Source of the DNA: Bacteroidia bacterium
GTDB taxonomy: Bacteria; Bacteroidota; Bacteroidia; Palsa-965
Direction of reading: 5' to 3'
Assembly: GCA_023151315.1 (NCBI GenBank)
Contig: JAKLJE010000014.1
Coordinates: 1-64,000, forward strand
Length of the DNA stretch: 64,000 nt
The first letter of the stretch is position 1; each line of letters starts with the position of its first letter. This document shows, one piece after another, positions 26,771 through 34,394 of the stretch. Both the position numbers and the translations under genes were made by a program. The notes under the pieces are model-generated. The model ran no database searches. It saw nothing but the letters and a program-made list of their open reading frames with translations, and was not told where the DNA came from.

Positions 26771-28414
26771 TTAAAATGAACTGGTGATTGACAGTGTGAA
26801 ACCGTTGGATGCAGGAACGAAGCGGCAAACTCCGCCTACGCAGAATATACCTGCGCGCTGCTTTCCGTAACCCACAACAATACGGTTTGTGCCCCAATAG
26901 TAACCTGCTTGTGCATTCATGTAATGTATGCGCAGATCTTCGTGTTTGTTGCCGTAATTGTATTGATCCATTGCAGCAACGAAAAAGTGCTCGCCTATTG
27001 TAAGTTCTGCAAGACCCATTCCCCAGCTTCCGAAATCTTCTTTTGCATACATGTGTTCAAGATCTGTACGCAATGTCATTTTATCATTGAGCTTGAAGAT
27101 GAGATCGAACACAATGTAATGCGTCATGATAATCGGATATCCGATTTTACCTTCGATTACGTTTTTGTTGTACTGCAGAACACCTGTAAGGAAAGTGCCT
27201 TTGAAGTTCGGAGAGAATTTCTTGAACACTTCAATATTCACGTCCTGAAAATACAACGCGCCTAAACCGAAAAGATTCGTTTCATATCCGAGAGCTGTTG
27301 TAGCTTCGTCATGAAGCTCGGTAGAGTCGAGTCCGTGCGCCTGTGAGTAATTCAGCGTAAGACTTGTTCCGTATTTTCCTCCGAGTGCGGTTCCTTTTTT
27401 GAATTTGTAGCCGATTTCAGCCTGCCAGGAAATTTCTCCGTTTGGCTGTGTAGCATACGGATAATATGCCGCCAACTGATACGTATGTTGTTTCGTCAAA
27501 GCAGGCAGATAATTGATGATTGCCGTATTTCCCGCTGCATCACGATCAGAGCGGAATCCGAAATTGTCAATCTGCTTTGCTGCAACCATAATCCCCAAAC
27601 CTTTCGTTGCGTAAGTTGCGCTTACGAACAATGCTGTGCCCGGTTTGTAGATGTAGTTGTTTCCTAATGTAGGATCGTTGATTTTGTATCCCCATTCACC
27701 GAATAGATTCAGTTTAGGACGAATGATATTCATTCGCGCGCTCCATGCTCCAACGTTCTGAGGCATATCAAGCAGCGGGTTCTGATCGATCTGATAACGG
27801 CTCACAAAATTTCCACCGAGGATGAATGTCGTTTTGCACGAATCCATTTTGTGTCCAAGCAATTCGTTCAGGTTGATTTCACCGTCTATACCGCGGACAA
27901 TGCCCGGAGAAGATGTGAAAAACGTACGCTGCTTACCCCAAACCCCTTTGATGGCAAGTCCTTTCACTTTTGTAAAGCGAACGCGTGCACCATCCAGAGC
28001 GTTATCGTATCCTAATCCACGATCCTCGAATGCACGATATACAATGCCGCTTCCGAATTGATCGTAACTGCTGCCGACGGTAATTTCAAGTCCGTCGTTA
28101 TTATACGTTGCGAAGCGATAAGGAATTCCGGTTCCCTTATATTCCACAGGAAAACCCTGCATTACATTCAGGTAATGTTCGTAACGAATACCGGCCATGA
28201 ACTTACCGTTGGTATAAATCAGGTTTCCGAAACCGTTTGATAGGGCTTTCTCAGGAACTGCAGGCGCACCGATAGCGGAATCCGGATTGTAGTATTGCGC
28301 ATCAATCTGGAAATTTCCGTGAATCTGTCCGTTCCCGAGTCCCGGGATCTGTGCTTGCAATGCACCAACGATACCGGTGAGGGCAACCGGTATCAGAATT
28401 AAAATCTTCTTCAC
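26771..28414 (-). CDS. DUF6029-like outer-membrane protein
   Basis: A 547-residue protein with a signal peptide (MKKILILIPVALTGIVGALQAQ) and then many amphipathic strands with Gly/Tyr/Asn turns, such as MAGIRYEHYLNVMQGFPVEYKG and GIVYRAFEDRGLGYDNALDGARVRF, consistent with a large outer-membrane barrel. The sequence agrees with the Bacteroidota DUF6029 family as I remember it, which is usually encoded beside TlpA and Omp28 genes exactly as here. Its transport substrate is unknown. The C-terminal NGFTLSITSSF ends in Phe, as barrels often do. Confidence 0.8.
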   Translation of the reverse strand: MKKILILIPVALTGIVGALQAQIPGLGNGQIHGNFQIDAQYYNPDSAIGAPAVPEKALSNGFGNLIYTNGKFMAGIRYEHYLNVMQGFPVEYKGTGIPYRFATYNNDGLEITVGSSYDQFGSGIVYRAFEDRGLGYDNALDGARVRFTKVKGLAIKGVWGKQRTFFTSSPGIVRGIDGEINLNELLGHKMDSCKTTFILGGNFVSRYQIDQNPLLDMPQNVGAWSARMNIIRPKLNLFGEWGYKINDPTLGNNYIYKPGTALFVSATYATKGLGIMVAAKQIDNFGFRSDRDAAGNTAIINYLPALTKQHTYQLAAYYPYATQPNGEISWQAEIGYKFKKGTALGGKYGTSLTLNYSQAHGLDSTELHDEATTALGYETNLFGLGALYFQDVNIEVFKKFSPNFKGTFLTGVLQYNKNVIEGKIGYPIIMTHYIVFDLIFKLNDKMTLRTDLEHMYAKEDFGSWGMGLAELTIGEHFFVAAMDQYNYGNKHEDLRIHYMNAQAGYYWGTNRIVVGYGKQRAGIFCVGGVCRFVPASNGFTLSITSSF

Positions 28415-28438
28415 TTCAGAGCGTTTTCGTAATTCAGA

Positions 28439-28966
28439 TTATTTCTTTTCAGCCGCGGCTGCAGCTTCTTTCACATGCTTATAGATGTCTTCAACACCGC
28501 CATTCGGGTTGTATACATTGGTCTGCCATGTTACTTCGTTGTTTCCATTCAGCACGAATGTGTGCGGAACGTTGTTTACGTTCATGGCGCGTTTGAAGTC
28601 CTGGTTTTCATCCAGATAAACTTCATACGTCCATTCCTGCTGTTCAACATAAGGCTTTACCTTTGGAGAGTTGCGTGCATCATCAATGGAAACGGCAATA
28701 ACTTTCACACCGGTTTCTTTCTGCCACTCTTCATATACTTCAGCAATCTCATTCAGTTCTTTCTTGCAGGGCGCGCACCATGTTGCCCAGAACGAAACCA
28801 CGATAGGTTTTCCGTTGTTGCTGAAAGTTCCGGTATTGACGATTTTGCCATCGAGACCTTTCACATCTACAGCAGCCAGTTTCTGCAGGTTGTCCTGTTT
28901 AAGAGTAAACGCAGTAAACAGCAGGAAAGCTGCAGCAAGTTTCATTGAAGAGAAAGCTTTTTTCAT
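28439..28966 (-). CDS. TlpA-like periplasmic thioredoxin
   Basis: A 175-residue thiol-disulfide oxidoreductase of the TlpA/ResA type. A signal peptide or anchor (about residues 8-21) precedes the redox-active WCAPC (Cys64, Cys67) in VVSFWATWCAPCKKE, and the cis-proline lies in VNNVPHTFVL (about 133). It probably keeps periplasmic or surface cysteines in the proper redox state. It is the first gene of the minus-strand trio; 24 bases separate it from the DUF6029 gene. The Omp28 protein at the other end has its own CxxC, so the two may be a redox pair. Confidence 0.9.
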   Translation of the reverse strand: MKKAFSSMKLAAAFLLFTAFTLKQDNLQKLAAVDVKGLDGKIVNTGTFSNNGKPIVVSFWATWCAPCKKELNEIAEVYEEWQKETGVKVIAVSIDDARNSPKVKPYVEQQEWTYEVYLDENQDFKRAMNVNNVPHTFVLNGNNEVTWQTNVYNPNGGVEDIYKHVKEAAAAAEKK

Positions 28967-29126
28967 AATTTTCAGTGTAAATCGTTTTGTTGAGCAATGT
29001 AAAATTAGGCATTAGCCTTTAATAGAGGGCAAATTCCGCGCCAGAATCGGCAGTGTTTCAGTATCGCGTTTTTGATCAATTCTTGCCTTGAATTGATAAA
29101 TGGCCGAAATGTGTCGGCAGGTGGTC

Positions 29127-29157
29127 ATTGAAATTCCGGATTGTTTCGTTAGGTTTG
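29127..29157 (+). promoter_or_regulatory. Promoter of the tandem T9SS cargo genes
   Basis: ATTG at 29127-29130 and TAGGTTTG at 29150-29157 with a 19-base spacer fit the Bacteroidota pattern TTTG-N19-TAnnTTTG. The ATG at 29194 is 36 bases downstream, which also excludes the in-frame start at 29128. Confidence 0.6.
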
Positions 29158-29193
29158 TATCAGCTCAATACTCAATTACTAAAACCAACAAGA

Positions 29194-29931
29194 ATGAAAA
29201 AAGTAGTACTCTCTTCAATATTCGCAATCAGCGCTCTGGGAATGTCTGCACAGAGTTTTCATATTTTGGATGCCGGCAGCCAGACCGTAACCAGCGGGTC
29301 AACAATCACATATTATGTGGATCAGGCTACTGCACTTGAAACACATGATTTCGAGGTGCACAACATGAGCTCGTCACCGGTAACAGCTAAGGTGCGCAAG
29401 GCTATTCAGTCTCAGGCTGATCCAGGGTGTACTTTCTACTTCTGTACAGACCAGAATTGTTACACTCCAAACACTGTACTTTCAGGGAACGTGAATATGA
29501 CAGCTGGTGGTTCTTTCCAGTTGATTACTGACTTCACTCCTAACAATGCTACCGGTACTTCACTGGTTCGTTATTCTGTTTTCAACACTGCGAACCCTTC
29601 GGATTCCGCGTTCTTCTTCATTCAGTATATCGTTTCTCCGAACAGCGTGAATTCACTTTCAATGGTAAAGGCGAGCATCGGAACACCAAATCCGAATCCG
29701 GCATCTTCCGTGTTTTCATTGAGCTACAATCTTGGAAACTCATTCGGAAAAGGTGAAGCGAAACTTGTTATTTATAACATGCTTGGCGCAGTTGTTCGCA
29801 CTGAAACAGTTTCTGATATCGAAGGCACTGTTAAAGTTGATGTTTCAACTTTGGAAAATGGTGTTTACTTCACTTCTATGGAAGTTGGCGGTAAGCAAGT
29901 TGCAACCAAGCGTTTGGTGGTTTCACACTAA
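29194..29931 (+). CDS. T9SS type A sorting-domain protein
   Basis: A 245-residue secreted protein: signal peptide (MKKVVLSSIFAISALGMSAQ), a single domain of about 140 residues, and a type A T9SS C-terminal sorting domain (PNPNPASSVFSLSYNL through GVYFTSMEVGGKQVATKRL). The passenger domain opens with a stretch resembling an 'Fn3-like' or lipoprotein-associated beta domain (ITYYVDQATALETHDFEVHN) and has closely spaced cysteines (CTFYFCTDQNCYTP) that may form disulfides. Its function is unknown. The next gene is a tandem paralogue. Start chosen at 29194 because of the signal peptide and the promoter. Confidence 0.88.
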   Translation: MKKVVLSSIFAISALGMSAQSFHILDAGSQTVTSGSTITYYVDQATALETHDFEVHNMSSSPVTAKVRKAIQSQADPGCTFYFCTDQNCYTPNTVLSGNVNMTAGGSFQLITDFTPNNATGTSLVRYSVFNTANPSDSAFFFIQYIVSPNSVNSLSMVKASIGTPNPNPASSVFSLSYNLGNSFGKGEAKLVIYNMLGAVVRTETVSDIEGTVKVDVSTLENGVYFTSMEVGGKQVATKRLVVSH

Positions 29932-29936
29932 CAACC

Positions 29937-30683
29937 ATGACGAACATTTTTTCAAAAGCGGCTATTGCCGCTTTTTTTATCTCCGGTACTTTGAGCGCAC
30001 AAAGCTCAATGGAAATTCACGATGTTTTCGGAAATATTGTGGATGGCGACACGATGTATTATTATGTCCCGGCGAACGGAACACACTACACCGATTTCCA
30101 TCAATATAACCTTCGCGACACTGCCATTACTTACAAGGTCAAGAAAACTCAGGTGGTAATGACGGCAACATCTTCTGCATGGTTTTGTGTGTATCACAAT
30201 TCTCTCGCGAATGATCCGCAGAGCCAATGCTATATTCCATCAACAATGAACTCTGGTGATTTTGTTACAGACAGTGCGGCCCACAACCTGCTGCTTGCTG
30301 ATTTCGCTGCGGGGGCGAACTTCGGAGTTTCCATTGTTCAGTATAAGTTTTACGACAAATACAATCCTTCAGACTCATCTGTGATTACTTTGATTTATAA
30401 CGTAACACCTGTTGGAGTTCAGGAGAACAATGCTGCTTCAATCACCGGAATGTATCCGAATCCCGCAAATGAAAACACAACGATTCAATTCAGTAATGCA
30501 ACTGCAGAAAATGCAACGATTCAGATAACTGATGTTACAGGTCGTGTCGTATTCAGCCAGCCGATGAACGCATCGAACGGTTCATTTACTGTTCCGTGTT
30601 CGGAGTGGGAAAGTGGACTGTACATGGTATCGGTGCTTTCTGAAGACCGAATCACTTCTGTGCAACGTCTGATTATTCAGTAG
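29937..30683 (+). CDS. T9SS type A sorting-domain protein, tandem paralogue
   Basis: A 248-residue homologue of the preceding protein with the same layout: signal peptide (cleavage after LSAQ), passenger domain with FCVYH...CYIP matching the neighbour's FC...CYTP, a shared NPSDS...YNV/YIV motif, and a type A sorting domain (MYPNPANENTTIQFSNAT through SVQRLIIQ). It starts five bases after the neighbour's stop. The overall similarity is clear but diverged, so the duplication is not recent. It converges on the sirtuin gene with a four-base gap. Confidence 0.88.
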   Translation: MTNIFSKAAIAAFFISGTLSAQSSMEIHDVFGNIVDGDTMYYYVPANGTHYTDFHQYNLRDTAITYKVKKTQVVMTATSSAWFCVYHNSLANDPQSQCYIPSTMNSGDFVTDSAAHNLLLADFAAGANFGVSIVQYKFYDKYNPSDSSVITLIYNVTPVGVQENNAASITGMYPNPANENTTIQFSNATAENATIQITDVTGRVVFSQPMNASNGSFTVPCSEWESGLYMVSVLSEDRITSVQRLIIQ

Positions 30684-30687
30684 AAAA

Positions 30688-31386
30688 TTATTCAGCAGCC
30701 AAAAGCTGTTCAACGAGACGAGGCAGGGCAATCCCTGCCTTTTCTTTAAGATGTACCAGATCCGGAATTCCATGAACAGGCACATCGTTCGGATCAACAA
30801 CGTAAATCTTTGTGCCGCGTTGAACGTGATTGATAAGACCTGCAGCCGGATAAACGTTGAGCGAAGTACCAATCGTAATCAGGATGTCAGCGGTATATGT
30901 GATGTCTTGCGCGCGCGCCATTTCCGGCACCATTTCACCGAACCACACAATGTGCGGACGCAATTGTGATCCCTGCTCGCATCGGTCGCCGAGATTCAGT
31001 TCCCAGCTCTTGAGATTGTATATCAGTGAAGGATCGTATGTGCTGCGCGCTTTCCGGATTTCACCATGCAGGTGAATTACATTGGAAGATCCGGCACGTT
31101 CGTGGAGATCGTCAACGTTCTGCGTAATCACGGAAACCTTGAATTGTTTTTCGAGAGAAACCAATGCTTTGTGGCCGTCATTCGGTTGCGCCTCCAGCAC
31201 CTGTTTGCGTCGTTCGTTGTAAAACTGTAATACCAAGGCTGGATTCTTACGCCAGGCTTCGGGTGTTGCCACTTCTGTAACGTCGTATTTGTCCCACAAG
31301 CCGCCGTTGTCTCGAAATGTGCTGATTCCGCTCTCTGCGCTCATACCGGCGCCGGAAAACACTACAATATGCTTACTGTTTGCCAT
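30688..31386 (-). CDS. cobB: Sirtuin-type NAD-dependent protein deacylase
   Basis: A 232-residue Sir2 protein that removes acyl groups from lysines with NAD. Motifs: FSGAGMSAESGISTFR (10-25), TQNVDDLHERAG (88-99) and the catalytic His107 in IHLHGE. Tyr56 and Arg59 (FYNERRKQ) form the YxxR pocket typical of SIRT5-like desuccinylases, so acidic acyl groups are likely substrates. The usual four zinc cysteines are missing: the zinc module reads RKARSTYDP...LGDRCEQGSQLRP. Cys-free modules are known in some Bacteroidota members. The gene symbol is by family; strict orthology with E. coli CobB is not shown. Confidence 0.88.
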   Translation of the reverse strand: MANSKHIVVFSGAGMSAESGISTFRDNGGLWDKYDVTEVATPEAWRKNPALVLQFYNERRKQVLEAQPNDGHKALVSLEKQFKVSVITQNVDDLHERAGSSNVIHLHGEIRKARSTYDPSLIYNLKSWELNLGDRCEQGSQLRPHIVWFGEMVPEMARAQDITYTADILITIGTSLNVYPAAGLINHVQRGTKIYVVDPNDVPVHGIPDLVHLKEKAGIALPRLVEQLLAAE

Positions 31387-31517
31387 TGGGGATTAAGCAG
31401 GTAAGGTAAGGTTTTTTCATTGGCAAAAACCCTGAATTTGCCCGCTTTTCGAACACTGGAATTCATTACCTTCGTCGTTCCCGCTTTTTTGAGGCGGGAA
31501 GCCAACTTTTTATATAT

Positions 31518-33791
31518 ATGGCAAAATTCAGAAAGCAGGAAGCGCTCGACTATCACTCACAAGGTCGGCCAGGTAAGATTGAAGTAATTCCCACCAAGCC
31601 GTACAGCTCGCAGCGCGACTTAACATTGGCATATTCTCCCGGCGTTGCCGAGCCATGTTTGGATATTGAAAAGAATCCCGAAGACGCATATCGTTATACT
31701 TCCAAAGGCAATCTTGTTGCAGTTATCTCCAATGGAACTGCGGTTCTTGGATTGGGTGATATCGGACCACTGGCATCAAAACCGGTGATGGAAGGAAAGG
31801 GAATGCTTTTCAAGATATACGCTGACATCGATGTGTTCGACATTGAAGTTGACGCGAATGACATTGACACTTTTGTTCAGACTGTAAAGGCGATCGCTCC
31901 GACTTTCGGAGGAATAAACCTCGAGGACATTAAAGCTCCGGAATGTTTCGAAATTGAAAAGCGTCTCAAAGAAGAACTCGATATTCCTCTGATGCACGAC
32001 GATCAGCATGGAACTGCGATTATCTCCACTGCAGCGTTGATCAACGCGTGCGAGATCGCAGGAAAGAAATTGAGCGAAGTGAAACTCGTTGTGAATGGTG
32101 CAGGAGCTTCCGCAATTTCATGCGCGAAGATGTATGTGGCTGTTGGTGTGAATAAGGCTAACATCACAATGCTCGACAGTAAAGGAATTATTACTGACGA
32201 TCGCACGGACCTCGATGAGAATAAAAGATTTTTTGCCCGTAAAAAAGACAAACGCGAGACGCTTGCCGACGCCATGAAAGGTGCTGATGTATTCGTTGGT
32301 CTTTCCAAAGGAAATGTTGTGAATGCGGATATGGTTCGCTCCATGGCTGATCGTCCTGTAGTGTTTGCACTTGCAAATCCTGATCCGGAAATTTCTTACG
32401 ACGAAGCAATGTCTGCACGTCCTGATATCATCATGGCTACAGGTCGTTCTGATCATCCTAACCAGGTGAACAACGTTCTAGGATTCCCGTTCATTTTCCG
32501 TGGAGCACTTGACGTTCGTGCAACGCAGATCAACGAAGCGATGAAACTTGCTGCGGCATATTCCATTGCGCAACTTGCGAAAGAACCTGTTCCGGATGAC
32601 GTGAATCTCGCTTATGATACACGCAATCTTTCATTCGGACCAACATACATCATTCCGAAACCGATTGACAGTCGTTTGATTTCAACAGTAGCGCCAGCAG
32701 TAGCAAAAGCTGCAATGGAATCAGGTATCGCTCGCAAGCCTATTACCGATTGGGACATGTACCGCATGGAGCTTAACAGCCGCCTCGGTTTGGATAACAA
32801 ATTGATGCGCACTGTTACTTCAAAAGCACGTCAGAATCCGAAGCGTGTTGTGTTTACAGAAGCTGACACATACAAGATTCTGAAAGCGGCACAGGTGGTT
32901 AAAGACGACGGAATTGCGAAGCCGATTCTGCTTGGTGACATCAATAAAATCAAGCGCCTGATCGAAGAGAATAACCTGGATCTGGGGGATACGATAATAA
33001 TCGATACCCGCAGTCCGGAGCAGGAAGACAACCGCTATCGTTTCAGCGAAATGCTTTATCAGAAACGTAAACGTCGCGGACTGACTCAGTACGAAGCGAA
33101 AAAACTGATGCAGGATCGCAACTATTTCGGAGCGATGATGGTGGAGACCGGTATGGCAGATGCTATGATTTCCGGGCTTACCAGAAAATACGGCGTTCCG
33201 GTTCGTCCTGCACTTCAGTGCATTGGCGTTCAGGATGGCGTGAAGAAAGTGGCCGGGATGTACATGATCTCCAACAAGCAAGGCAACTTTTTCTTTGCCG
33301 ACACGACTATGAATGTGGAACCCACTGCTCAGGAGCTGGTTGACATTACAGTCCTCACAGCTCAGGCGGTAAGACAATTCAACATCGTGCCACGAATCGC
33401 ATTGCTCTCTTACACCAATTTCGGCTCGGCTGAAGGACCACTTCCGGAGAAAGTCCGTGAAGCGGTTGCAATCCTTCACCGCGATTATCCGGGATTGATT
33501 GTGGACGGAGATCTGCAGGCGAATTTCGCACTGAACAACGAACTGCTCAAGGAAGTATTCCCGTTCAGCGAACTGGTAGGAAAGAAAGTGAACACACTGA
33601 TTTTCCCTAACCTCGCTTCTGGAAATATCGCTTACAAAATGATGCAGGAGTTGGGCGGAGCGGAAGCAATCGGACCGATTCTTTTGGGAATGAAGAAACC
33701 AGTGCACATTCTTCAGCTCGGAAGCTCAGTTCGTGAAATCGTGAACATGGTTACGATTGCCGTAATGGATGCACAATCAAGAAAGCAGTAA
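31518..33791 (+). CDS. maeB: NADP-dependent malic enzyme with phosphotransacetylase-like domain
   Basis: A 757-residue MaeB-type enzyme that decarboxylates malate to pyruvate with NADP reduction. The malic domain (about 1-430) carries LAYSPGVAEPCLDIEKNP, MHDDQHGTAI (metal/substrate region) and the NAD(P)-binding VVNGAGASAISCAKMY. The C-terminal half (about 435-757) resembles phosphate acetyltransferase and is normally regulatory (acetyl-CoA sensing) in MaeB. The gene is followed after three bases by ruvA and then sprA, a conserved Bacteroidota order. A small GC-rich hairpin (TTCCCGC...GCGGGAA) lies in the 5' region before the ATG. Confidence 0.95.
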   Translation: MAKFRKQEALDYHSQGRPGKIEVIPTKPYSSQRDLTLAYSPGVAEPCLDIEKNPEDAYRYTSKGNLVAVISNGTAVLGLGDIGPLASKPVMEGKGMLFKIYADIDVFDIEVDANDIDTFVQTVKAIAPTFGGINLEDIKAPECFEIEKRLKEELDIPLMHDDQHGTAIISTAALINACEIAGKKLSEVKLVVNGAGASAISCAKMYVAVGVNKANITMLDSKGIITDDRTDLDENKRFFARKKDKRETLADAMKGADVFVGLSKGNVVNADMVRSMADRPVVFALANPDPEISYDEAMSARPDIIMATGRSDHPNQVNNVLGFPFIFRGALDVRATQINEAMKLAAAYSIAQLAKEPVPDDVNLAYDTRNLSFGPTYIIPKPIDSRLISTVAPAVAKAAMESGIARKPITDWDMYRMELNSRLGLDNKLMRTVTSKARQNPKRVVFTEADTYKILKAAQVVKDDGIAKPILLGDINKIKRLIEENNLDLGDTIIIDTRSPEQEDNRYRFSEMLYQKRKRRGLTQYEAKKLMQDRNYFGAMMVETGMADAMISGLTRKYGVPVRPALQCIGVQDGVKKVAGMYMISNKQGNFFFADTTMNVEPTAQELVDITVLTAQAVRQFNIVPRIALLSYTNFGSAEGPLPEKVREAVAILHRDYPGLIVDGDLQANFALNNELLKEVFPFSELVGKKVNTLIFPNLASGNIAYKMMQELGGAEAIGPILLGMKKPVHILQLGSSVREIVNMVTIAVMDAQSRKQ

Positions 33792-33794
33792 GCG

Positions 33795-34382
33795 ATGTAC
33801 AATCATTTTGCAGGGAAAGTAACAGTGAAAACGCCTACATACGTGGTGCTTGAATGCGCCGGCGTGGGTTATTTGCTGAATATTTCCCTACATACATACA
33901 GCAAAATTCCTGATTCAGGCAATGCTGTATTGCTCGCTCATCTGGCTGTGCGTGAGGACGCTATGGTCCTTTATGGTTTCGCTGATGAAGAGGAGCGCGA
34001 ACTCTTCAAACAACTTATTTCTGTTTCCGGGGTCGGAGCCGGCACAGCAAGGATGATTCTTTCATCCATGAATCCTTCCGAAATCGTCTCGGCAATTCAT
34101 TCCGGTAATGTTGCAGCGCTGAAATCCATTAAAGGAATCGGTGAAAAATCGGCACAGCGGATAATCGTTGACCTGAAAGGCAAAGTTGGTAAAGGTCATT
34201 CAGACAGCGCATTACAATTTGCTGCGGCAGACAATAAACACCGCGAAGAGGCGTTATCTGCTCTTGTTGCGCTCGGTTTTGCGCGTAACATGGCAGAGAA
34301 AGCAGTTGACAAATCCATCCGTTCAGAGGGGAATGTGGTTTCCGTTGAACACCTGATCAAACTAGCATTGAAAAACCTCTGA
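33795..34382 (+). CDS. ruvA: Holliday junction DNA helicase subunit RuvA
   Basis: RuvA tetramers bind the four-way junction and load RuvB. The 195 residues contain the OB-fold N-terminus (MYNHFAGKVTVKTPTYVVLEC), paired helix-hairpin-helix motifs (LISVSGVGAGTARMIL; LKSIKGIGEKSAQRIIVDLKGK) and the C-terminal RuvB-binding domain (EEALSALVALGFARNMAEKAV). It starts three bases after maeB and 12 bases before sprA. This coupling of recombination and secretion genes is positional only; no shared function is implied. Confidence 0.95.
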   Translation: MYNHFAGKVTVKTPTYVVLECAGVGYLLNISLHTYSKIPDSGNAVLLAHLAVREDAMVLYGFADEEERELFKQLISVSGVGAGTARMILSSMNPSEIVSAIHSGNVAALKSIKGIGEKSAQRIIVDLKGKVGKGHSDSALQFAAADNKHREEALSALVALGFARNMAEKAVDKSIRSEGNVVSVEHLIKLALKNL

Positions 34383-34394
34383 TATTAAACGATT

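Noticed and set aside
26745-26897. Longer N-terminus of the Omp28 lipoprotein
   Set aside because: It overlaps the coding end of the DUF6029 gene and would bury the lipoprotein signal peptide.
32820-33707. A 295-codon open frame on the minus strand inside maeB
   Set aside because: It lies fully antisense to a highly conserved enzyme, is rich in His/Phe/Arg as expected for a shadow frame, and has no recognisable motif.
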